Shown here: piece after piece, positions 57,788-64,000 of the stretch
Position numbering within the stretch: position 1 is the stretch's first letter
Layout: every line of letters begins with the position of its first letter
Assembly: GCF_900104795.1 (NCBI RefSeq)
Contig: NZ_FNTG01000002.1
Coordinates: 1,550,001 to 1,614,000 of the forward strand
DNA from: Burkholderia sp. WP9
GTDB lineage: Bacteria; Pseudomonadota; Gammaproteobacteria; Burkholderiales; Burkholderiaceae
Direction: 5' to 3'
Length of the DNA: 64,000 nucleotides
Made by a program: the position numbers and the translations under genes
The notes under the pieces: generated by a model
What the model was told of the DNA's origin: nothing
The model's input: the letters and a program-made list of their open reading frames with translations, nothing else
Database searches by the model: none

Positions 57788-58314
57788 ACGACACGCTCAT
57801 TTCCCTCGCCGTTATTTTCAGCCAGCTTTCGCTACTGGCGTTCGGCGGCGGCAACACGATTCTTCCGGAGATGCAGCGGCAAGTGGTGGATGTGCATCAC
57901 TGGATGCCGGCCAGCGAATTCAGCGCCCTGTTCGCGCTCGCGCAAGCGGCGCCCGGTCCGAATCTGATGATCGTTACGCTGGTCGGCTGGCATGTGGCCG
58001 GTTGGGCGGGCATGCTGGTGACCTCGGTGGCAAAGTTCGGGCCGTCGTCGCTCGTGACGATCCTCGCCATGCATGCGTGGGAGCGATTCAAGGACCGCCC
58101 GTGGCGTCGTTACGCGCAATTGGGACTGGTGCCGGTGACTGCCGGCATTGTCGCCGCGAGCGCGGCGCTGATTGCCGAAGCGTCGAACCCGACGGCCATT
58201 GCATGGGCGATTACCGCCTTCACCGCCGTGATGGCGATGAAGACGCGCATTCATCCACTGTGGCTGCTGGCAGCCGGCAGTTTGATCGGGCTGACCGGCT
58301 TCGGGCAGCTTTGA
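57784..58314 (+). CDS. chromate transporter, second half (short-chain CHR)
   Basis: A 176-residue CHR-domain protein with motifs LLAFGGGNTILPEMQRQVV and FALAQAAPGPNLMIVTLVGW. It overlaps the first half by four bases and probably forms an antiparallel pair with it in the inner membrane. The pair follows a divergent LysR gene. Confidence 0.9.
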   Translation: MNDTLISLAVIFSQLSLLAFGGGNTILPEMQRQVVDVHHWMPASEFSALFALAQAAPGPNLMIVTLVGWHVAGWAGMLVTSVAKFGPSSLVTILAMHAWERFKDRPWRRYAQLGLVPVTAGIVAASAALIAEASNPTAIAWAITAFTAVMAMKTRIHPLWLLAAGSLIGLTGFGQL

Positions 58315-58368
58315 TCGAACAAAGGCGAGCCGAACCTGCGCTCGCCTTGCCCGCTTGTGAAAAGGCGC

Positions 58369-59895
58369 TTACTGGAACGCCACTTCCGCGAAGCTGCGCA
58401 GCTTGCGGCTGTGCAAACGATGCAGCCCGTTCATCCGCAATAGCTCCATCGCCTTCACGCCGATCTGCAGATGCTGATCGACCTGCGCGCGATAGAACTG
58501 ATCGGCCATGCCCGGCAGCTTGAGCTCGCCATGCAATGGCTTGTCGGACACGCAGAGCAAGGTGCCGTAAGGCACGCGGAAACGGAAGCCATTGGCGGCG
58601 ATCGTCGCGCTTTCCATGTCGAGTGCAATCGCGCGGCTTTGCGACAGCCGCTGCACCGGCTCGCGGTGATCGCGCAATTCCCAGTTACGGTTGTCCACAC
58701 TTGCCACCGTGCCCGTGCGCATCACACGCTTCAATTCGACGCCGTCCAGTTGCGTAACCTGCGCGACCGCGCGTTCCAGCGCGACCTGCACTTCGGCGAG
58801 CGCCGGAATCGGCACCCATAGCGGCAGGTCGTCGTCGAGCACGTGATCCTCGCGCACGTAGCCGTGCGCGAGCACATAGTCGCCGAGACGCTGTGTATTG
58901 CGCAGGCCTGCGCAGTGGCCGAGCATGATCCACGCATGCGGACGCAACACGGCGATGTGATCCGTAATGGTCTTCGCATTCGACGGACCCACGCCGATGT
59001 TGACCATCGTGATGCCGCTGCCGTCGGCGCGCTTCAGGTGATACGCCGGCATCTGCGGCAGGCGCGGCGGAGCGGTGCCTTCCTGCGCCTGCTCGCCGAG
59101 GTTCTCGTTGTACGTGACCACGTCGCCAGGCTCGACGAACGAGGTGTATTCGCTGCGATAGGCGCGCAGTTCTTCGTCGTCGGTATGGGCCATCATCGTG
59201 CGGCCGAGTTTGACGAACTCGTCGATATAAAACTGGTAGTTCGTGTACAGCACGTAGTTCTGGCAGTGCGTGGGCGACGTGGCCGTGTAGTGCTTCAGCC
59301 GGTGCAGCGAGAAATCGACCCGCGCCGCCGTGAACAGCGCGAGCGGATGCGGCTCGCCCGGCTGCGGCTCATAGGTGCCGTTGACGATGCGGTCGTCGAG
59401 CAGCGCGAGGTCGGGCGTGTCGAACACATCGCGCATCAGGAACAGACGCTCGCGATCCAGATCGCCTTCGAGGTGGATGCCCTCGGCGAACGCGAAATGA
59501 ATCGGAATCGGCTGATCCGACACGCCGACTTCGATCTTCACGTGATGGTTCTTCGCCAGCAGGCGCAATTGCTCGCGATAGTAATTGCCAAACAGGTCAG
59601 GGCGCGTAACGGTCGTCTCGAACACGCCCGGACCCGCGACGAAACCATACGAGCGGCGCGAGTCGATATGCGTGTTGACCTCGGTGCACACGCGCACGAA
59701 GGGATAGCAGGCGCGCACGCGGCTCGGGAACAGTTCGTTGCGGCGATAGCGCGCGAAGGCGTCGCGCAAGAACGAAGTGTTCGCTTCGTAGATCGCCGAG
59801 AGGCGGGTAACGGCCTCGGTCGCGTCGTCGAAGGATTCGGTCGGGAAGCTGTTGGCGGGAGTCTGCACCGCGCGTTGATTGGTATCGTTGTTCAT
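58369..59895 (-). CDS. amn: AMP nucleosidase
   Basis: A 508-residue enzyme that splits AMP into adenine and ribose-5-phosphate. The N-terminal regulatory domain (about 1-180) precedes a nucleoside-phosphorylase-like catalytic domain with NIGVGPSNAKTITDHIAVLR and ALDMESATIAANGFRFRVPY, the family signature. Start ATG 59895 has GAGG nine bases upstream; an ATG at 59901 is two codons earlier. It converges on the chromate transporter genes. Confidence 0.95.
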   Translation of the reverse strand: MNNDTNQRAVQTPANSFPTESFDDATEAVTRLSAIYEANTSFLRDAFARYRRNELFPSRVRACYPFVRVCTEVNTHIDSRRSYGFVAGPGVFETTVTRPDLFGNYYREQLRLLAKNHHVKIEVGVSDQPIPIHFAFAEGIHLEGDLDRERLFLMRDVFDTPDLALLDDRIVNGTYEPQPGEPHPLALFTAARVDFSLHRLKHYTATSPTHCQNYVLYTNYQFYIDEFVKLGRTMMAHTDDEELRAYRSEYTSFVEPGDVVTYNENLGEQAQEGTAPPRLPQMPAYHLKRADGSGITMVNIGVGPSNAKTITDHIAVLRPHAWIMLGHCAGLRNTQRLGDYVLAHGYVREDHVLDDDLPLWVPIPALAEVQVALERAVAQVTQLDGVELKRVMRTGTVASVDNRNWELRDHREPVQRLSQSRAIALDMESATIAANGFRFRVPYGTLLCVSDKPLHGELKLPGMADQFYRAQVDQHLQIGVKAMELLRMNGLHRLHSRKLRSFAEVAFQ

Positions 59896-60094
59896 CTTCA
59901 TTCGCCTCGATTGATGAGGCGACATTACCACGGAACGCGTGATCGCCAAATGACCTGGCGGCGCCACAACACACGCTCGCACGCGGCTCGCAAGATTGCG
60001 GGCACGCCGCGCGAAAGCGGCGCAAAATAAGGCGATCGCGCCCGATGGGCAGGCTGGATTTGCTAGAATCGGGGCACCCTATCGGAGAATCACC

Positions 60095-60490
60095 ATGAAG
60101 CCGCTCCTTCCCGTCGCCGTTGCACTGGCCCTCGCCTTTGGCAACGCCGCGATGGCTGCCCAGCCTGTCGATGACACTCCGCCCCCCGGCGCGCCCCAGT
60201 CCGCCAATGAACGGGCGGGTCTGCCGGACCTGGAGAAGATCAATCGTCCGGCCGCCGAGGTCAGCTCGAAGGTCGAAATCAATGTTCCGCGCACGCCGAG
60301 CTTTTACGAGCGCAGCCCGAACGGCACCGAAATCACCGAATACCGCGACAAAGGCAAGCCCGTCGAAATCAACGTGCATTCGAACCTCGGCACGCGCTAC
60401 CAGATGAGCGCGCCGCTCGACACGTCGCCCACCGTGCGCGACAACGGCCGCGCAAGCACGCGCTTGCCGTCGGTGAACCTGACCTATTGA
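60095..60490 (+). CDS. secreted small protein, DUF2782-like
   Basis: A 131-residue protein with a signal peptide (MKPLLPVAVALALAFGNAAM, cleaved after AAMAA). The C-terminal half (EITEYRDKGKPVEINVHSNL, then GTRYQMSAPL) fits the DUF2782 pattern of a YR-x-x-G strand followed by a G-x-x-Y strand. In pseudomonads, DUF2782 genes sit between polA and thrB, and thrB follows here too. Function is unknown. Start ATG 60095 follows CGGAG. Confidence 0.75.
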   Translation: MKPLLPVAVALALAFGNAAMAAQPVDDTPPPGAPQSANERAGLPDLEKINRPAAEVSSKVEINVPRTPSFYERSPNGTEITEYRDKGKPVEINVHSNLGTRYQMSAPLDTSPTVRDNGRASTRLPSVNLTY

Positions 60491-60716
60491 TGCATGCCGG
60501 CACGGCGGCCCCGGAGTGGGCCGCCGCCCGGATCCACGCCGCCCGCAAGGTGTCGTCCTGGCCTTCGGCCTGCTTGCCGGATTCCAACCTGGGCGGTTCG
60601 GCATTGAAATGCCGCAGCGCTTCACGGTCCCAGAGAACACGTTTCGTACCGCATTTGCCACACATCGCACTGGCCGCACTGCGCCAGCCCGACCAACCTG
60701 ACTCGACGTTTCCCGC

Positions 60717-61712
60717 ATGGCTGTCTTCACCGCTGTCACTGAACCCCAACTTGCAGAATGGATGCGCCATTACGATCTCGGCGACGTCGTCGAATTTCGT
60801 GGCATCTCCTCCGGTATTGAAAACAGCAACTTCTTTCTGACGACAACGCGCGGCGAATACGTCCTCACGATCTTCGAAAAGCTGACAGCCGAACAACTGC
60901 CGTTCTATCTCGACCTCATGCGGCATCTGGCCGCGCACCGCGTGCCGGTGCCGGACCCCATGCCACGCGAAGACGGCGCGCTGTTCGGCCTGCTGCAAGG
61001 CAAGCCCGCTGCGATCGTGACCAAACTCGAGGGCGCGCCGGAATTGGCGCCGGGCGTCGAGCACTGCATCGAGGTCGGGCAAATGCTGGCGCGCATGCAT
61101 CTGGCAGGACGCGATTACCCGGCCTATCAGCCCAATCTGCGCAGCCTGCCGTGGTGGAAGGAAACCGTGCCGACCGTTCTGCCGTTTCTGGAAGGCGAGC
61201 AACGCGACCTGCTGTCGTCCGAACTGGCGCATCAGGAAGCCTTTTTCGCCTCGGCCGATTACGCCGCTCTACCCGAAGGCCCATGCCACGCCGATCTGTT
61301 CCGCGACAATGCCATGTTCGCCCACGCCGATCCGGACACGGGCCACGAGGTACGCCTGGGCGGTTTCTTCGACTTCTATTTCGCCGGCTGCGATAAATGG
61401 CTGTTCGACGTGGCGGTGACGGTCAACGACTGGTGCGTCGACCTCGCCACCGGCAAGCTCGACGACGCGCGCACCGAAGCCATGCTGCGCGCTTACCAGA
61501 CCGTGCGCCCGTTCACCGCAGAAGAAAACCGTCATTGGGGCGACATGCTGCGCGCGGGTGCATATCGTTTCTGGGTCTCGCGCCTGTATGATTTCCATTT
61601 GCCGCGCGCGGCCGAGTTGCTCAAACCGCACGATCCCGGCCATTTCGAGCGCATTCTGCGCGAACGCCTGTCCGGCGTTGCACTTCCAGGCATTCATACC
61701 TCATGCAACTGA
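60717..61712 (+). CDS. thrB: homoserine kinase (type II, ThrB)
   Basis: A 331-residue kinase of the aminoglycoside-phosphotransferase fold that phosphorylates homoserine in threonine synthesis. The catalytic loop is [12 protein letters not shown] and the metal-binding Asp follows in [14 protein letters not shown]. This is the betaproteobacterial and pseudomonad form, not the GHMP-type enzyme of E. coli. Its last codons overlap the start of the next gene by ten bases. Confidence 0.94.
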   Translation: MAVFTAVTEPQLAEWMRHYDLGDVVEFRGISSGIENSNFFLTTTRGEYVLTIFEKLTAEQLPFYLDLMRHLAAHRVPVPDPMPREDGALFGLLQGKPAAIVTKLEGAPELAPGVEHCIEVGQMLARMHLAGRDYPAYQPNLRSLPWWKETVPTVLPFLEGEQRDLLSSELAHQEAFFASADYAALPEGPCHADLFRDNAMFAHADPDTGHEVRLGGFFDFYFAGCDKWLFDVAVTVNDWCVDLATGKLDDARTEAMLRAYQTVRPFTAEENRHWGDMLRAGAYRFWVSRLYDFHLPRAAELLKPHDPGHFERILRERLSGVALPGIHTSCN

Positions 61713-62509
61713 TCGAAGTCCCCGCGAAAACCGGCTATGTGTGGTTCCGGCAGGGTATCTGGCTGTTCCGCAAGAACCCGCTCGCGTTTCTGACGCTGTT
61801 CTTCACCTATCTGCTGGTAATGACGCTCGTGTCGCAGATTCCAGTGATCGGCGGCGTGTTGCCCTTGGCGTTCATTCCGGGCGTCGCGGTCGGTTTCATG
61901 GCGGCGTGCCGCAACACGATCGCGGGCAAGCCGGTCTTCCCCACCATTCTGGTCGACGGTTTTCACTCGTACGGCCCGGTGGTCGCCAAACGGCTGCTGG
62001 TGCTCGGTGTGCTCTATGTCCTCGCGATGGCGCTGGTGCTGGCCGGTTCGGCGCTCGCCGACGGTGGTATGCTGCTCAAAGTGATGCTCGGCGGCGCCAC
62101 GATGGACCAGGACGCAATTGCCAACAGCAATATTCCGCTAGCGGTAATCACGGCTTTGGCGCTCTACCTTCCGGTCGCCATGATCTTCTGGTTCTCGCCG
62201 ATTCTCACGGCATGGCATGACGTGCCGCCCGTCAAGGCGATGTTCTTCAGCATCGTCAGTTGCTGGCGCAACCGCGGCGCGTTCATTGTGTTCGGCGCGC
62301 TGTGGTTCGCGGTAGCGATCACGGTGTCGCTCGGCTTGTCCGCGCTGATGCAGGCGCTGGGTGCGGGCGACTTCGCGTTCGCGGTGCTGATGCCCGCCAC
62401 GATGATCGTGACAACCATGCTGTACTGCTCGTTCTACGCAACCTATCGCGGCTGTTTCGGTGTGCAAACGCCCGAAACACCGGACTTGCCGACCACCCCG
62501 GCGGCTTGA
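61703..62509 (+). CDS. BPSS1780-family membrane protein
   Basis: A 268-residue inner-membrane protein with about six membrane segments and a conserved N-terminus ([20 protein letters not shown], then [20 protein letters not shown]). It matches a family named after Burkholderia pseudomallei BPSS1780, for which no function is established. It overlaps thrB by ten bases and is probably co-translated with it. Confidence 0.85.
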   Translation: MQLIEVPAKTGYVWFRQGIWLFRKNPLAFLTLFFTYLLVMTLVSQIPVIGGVLPLAFIPGVAVGFMAACRNTIAGKPVFPTILVDGFHSYGPVVAKRLLVLGVLYVLAMALVLAGSALADGGMLLKVMLGGATMDQDAIANSNIPLAVITALALYLPVAMIFWFSPILTAWHDVPPVKAMFFSIVSCWRNRGAFIVFGALWFAVAITVSLGLSALMQALGAGDFAFAVLMPATMIVTTMLYCSFYATYRGCFGVQTPETPDLPTTPAA

Positions 62510-62679
62510 ATTCCGTTCAGGTCCGGCGCGGTTCTAGCGCCGGACCCTGCGCCGCCTTCATCGCGGCGTCTGTCTTTCCCGCTTCAGCCATCCCCAACCG
62601 CACTCGTCAACGTGCGTCGATTTGCGGCACAATGGTTTGCGCGCAATCGATTTGCACGCTATTTTTTGCGAGATGCATC

Positions 62680-63132
62680 ATGACCCAGCGCCCCGCTTTG
62701 CCCTTCACCCTCGACGAGCAACTCTGCTTCGCCCTCTACTCCACCTCGCTCGCCATGACCAAGGCGTACAAGCCGCTGCTCGATAAACTCGGCCTGACGT
62801 ACCCGCAATATCTCGCGATGCTGGCACTGTGGGAGAGCGACGACGTCACGGTCAAAGACATGGCCGCGCGCCTGAACCTCGATTCGGCGACGGTCACGCC
62901 GCTGCTCAAGCGCCTCGAGGCGCAAGGGCTGGTGGAGCGCGTACGCGGCACCGACGACGAGCGTCTCGTCTACGTCCGGCTCACCAAAGCCGGTTCGGCA
63001 CTCAAGCGCCAGGCACGCGAGGTGCCCGCGGAAATCTTCTGCGCAACGCAGCAGACACCCGAATTCCTGCTGCGCTTGCGGGATGACCTGACTCGCCTGC
63101 GCGGCACCCTCAACGATTACATGGACCACTAG
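62680..63132 (+). CDS. ohrR: OhrR, MarR-family organic peroxide sensor
   Basis: A 150-residue MarR repressor. Cys16 in [13 protein letters not shown] is the peroxide-sensing residue of OhrR, and Cys121 in EIFCATQQ is a plausible partner, indicating the two-Cys type. The winged helix reads [20 protein letters not shown]. It lies 173 bases before ohr on the same strand, with a palindrome between them. Oxidation would release it from that site. Confidence 0.94.
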   Translation: MTQRPALPFTLDEQLCFALYSTSLAMTKAYKPLLDKLGLTYPQYLAMLALWESDDVTVKDMAARLNLDSATVTPLLKRLEAQGLVERVRGTDDERLVYVRLTKAGSALKRQAREVPAEIFCATQQTPEFLLRLRDDLTRLRGTLNDYMDH

Positions 63133-63172
63133 ACGGTCCGCTCCAGACCATGCGCTATCGCCATGATGCAAA

Positions 63173-63196
63173 AAATCATTTGCACACAAATGATTT
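63173..63196. promoter_or_regulatory. OhrR operator
   Basis: AAATCATTTG-CACA-CAAATGATTT is a perfect 10+10 inverted repeat between ohrR and ohr. It overlaps the -35 region of the ohr promoter and resembles the AT-rich OhrR boxes of other proteobacteria. Confidence 0.8.
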
Positions 63197-63208
63197 GTAC
63201 ACTATCTT
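63180..63208 (+). promoter_or_regulatory. ohr promoter
   Basis: TTGCAC at 63180-63185 and TATCTT at 63203-63208 are spaced by 17 bases. The -35 element lies inside the OhrR palindrome, so bound repressor would exclude RNA polymerase. Confidence 0.6.
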
Positions 63209-63305
63209 TGTCACATGCCAAGCGATGAATGCTCTGCCGGAACGGCAGGCCAGCAAAGAGCGGCAAACACGCAAATCCTGATAACCCGGACAAAGGAGCA
63301 GCACC

Positions 63306-63725
63306 ATGAACATCCTCTACAAAGCAAGCGCAACGAGCACCGGTGGCCGCGACGGCCGCGCAGTGTCGTCGGACAATGCGTTGGACGTTAAGCTGGCCGC
63401 GCCGCGCGAATTGGGCGGCACGGGCGCGGCGGGTACGAATCCGGAACAACTTTTCGCAGCCGGCTACTCGGCGTGTTTCCTGAGCGCAATGAAGTTCGTC
63501 GCCGGTCAGCAGAAGAAAACTTTGCCGGCAGACACGCAAGTCACGGCGGAAGTCGGTATCGGCCCGAACGACAAGGGCGGCTTCGCGCTCGACATCGACC
63601 TGCGCGTTTCGCTTCCGGGTCTCGACGCAAGCGCGGCCAAGGAACTGGTCGACGCCGCGCATCAGGTCTGCCCGTATTCGAACGCCACGCGCAACAACGT
63701 CGCGGTTCGTTTGCAAATCGCCTAA
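63306..63725 (+). CDS. ohr: organic hydroperoxide reductase Ohr
   Basis: A 139-residue OsmC/Ohr-family thiol peroxidase that reduces organic and fatty-acid hydroperoxides. The catalytic Cys57 (AGYSACFLSAMKF) and resolving Cys122 (HQVCPYSNATRNN) are present, with Arg17 and Glu47 in their usual places. Start ATG 63306 follows AAAGGAG. It is controlled by the adjacent ohrR, as in many proteobacteria. Confidence 0.96.
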   Translation: MNILYKASATSTGGRDGRAVSSDNALDVKLAAPRELGGTGAAGTNPEQLFAAGYSACFLSAMKFVAGQQKKTLPADTQVTAEVGIGPNDKGGFALDIDLRVSLPGLDASAAKELVDAAHQVCPYSNATRNNVAVRLQIA

Positions 63726-63803
63726 GCTGCCTCTTCGGCGCATCGCCAAAGAAGCGCTGAAGAAGCGGTGAAGCGACGCTGAAAACCGCGTCACCACTAC
63801 ACA

Positions 63804-63843
63804 GACAGCGCCCGCACCCTGCACAATAGGGGCGGGCGCTGTC
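63804..63843. terminator. long inverted repeat after ohr
   Basis: GACAGCGCCCGC and its exact complement form a 12-bp stem, extended inside by CCCT/AGGG. It lies between ohr and a convergent minus-strand gene. There is no T-run, so Rho-independent termination is uncertain. Confidence 0.55.
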
Positions 63844-63912
63844 CCAATTTGCGGACGCGGCATGCAATGTGCAAAACGGGTCCGTGCCACCGCTTGCCAG
63901 GCTTGTTACGCT

Positions 63913-64000
63913 TCACGCTTGCGGCCGGAAATAGCGCCACCATCCGTCCTGGTCCAACAATCCATATTTCCTGATGACACGCGTCCGACGACTGAACGAC
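63913..64000 (-). CDS. C-terminal end of an unidentified protein (partial)
   Basis: A minus-strand frame enters from the right edge and stops at TGA (63913-63915). The visible tail of 28 residues contains TRVIRKYGLLDQDGWWRYFR. The Trp/Tyr/Arg-rich ending looks like genuine protein, and the position of the long hairpin before it fits a gene end. I do not recognise the family. Confidence 0.55.
   Translation of the reverse strand, partial: SFSRRTRVIRKYGLLDQDGWWRYFRPQA

Noticed and set aside
63129..63890. A 253-residue minus-strand frame over ohr
   Set aside because: Antisense to ohr and its promoter; Ohr has both catalytic cysteines and a good start site.

Overview
The window is a high-GC chromosomal segment of a betaproteobacterium in the Burkholderiaceae, most likely Paraburkholderia. 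The evidence is the dense coding, the Burkholderia-type porin, a BPSS1780-family membrane protein, PcaQ/PcaHG, and many LysR regulators. Two genes are cut by the window ends. There are no rRNA genes, no CRISPR array and no complete mobile element.

Layout. 0-4.2 kb: end of a PAS protein, a LysR regulator and two MFS transporters, the second preceded by a 34-codon ORF coupled to it by a 4-base overlap. 4.2-9 kb: a phosphate block, with two paralogous PstS-like binding proteins flanking a CHAD (polyphosphate-binding) protein and a ZntB/CorA-type transporter. 9-12.6 kb: a chromosomal KfrA-like coiled-coil DNA-binding protein with five exact-length 91-residue repeats, then an Asp/Glu-racemase-like protein. 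13-22.7 kb: catabolism, with an XRE-cupin regulator, a YdiJ-type D-2-hydroxyglutarate dehydrogenase next to an HglS-type 2-oxoadipate decarboxylase (late lysine degradation), a LysR regulator, 4-hydroxyphenylpyruvate dioxygenase, and pcaQ/pcaHG. 22.8-31.5 kb: an H-NS-like small protein, a candidate structured RNA, a LysE-type exporter, a cold-shock protein, acyl-CoA synthetase, a Crp/Fnr regulator, a chemoreceptor, an IS5-type transposase fragment and a porin. 31.5-35 kb: a gene-poor, partly AT-rich stretch with a structured inverted repeat, a proline-rich small ORF, a c-type cytochrome and an NmrA-family protein.

35-43.3 kb is the macromolecular synthesis block (rpsU, yqeY, dnaG, rpoD on the minus strand; tsaD divergent across an HI0933-family flavoprotein gene). 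Just downstream of rpoD lies a tRNA-Ile(CAU) gene split in the anticodon loop by a 250-nt group I intron. This is the most striking element I found: P3, P4, P5, P6, P7 and P9 helices can all be drawn. 43.4-49 kb: folE2, the dxs-ispA-xseB isoprenoid operon and an orphan Rieske oxygenase. 49-56 kb: sulfurtransferase, a Tat-exported dienelactone hydrolase, type II NADH dehydrogenase, polA and a LOG-family protein whose start codon is one base from that of polA. 56-64 kb: LysR plus a split chromate transporter, AMP nucleosidase, a DUF2782-like protein, thrB, a membrane protein, and the ohrR/ohr peroxide-defence pair with a perfect 10+10 palindrome.

The most rewarding items are the tRNA intron, the two possible structured RNAs near 23.1-23.3 kb and 32.3 kb, the KfrA repeats with an upstream 14-bp palindrome, and the symmetrical phosphate cluster.
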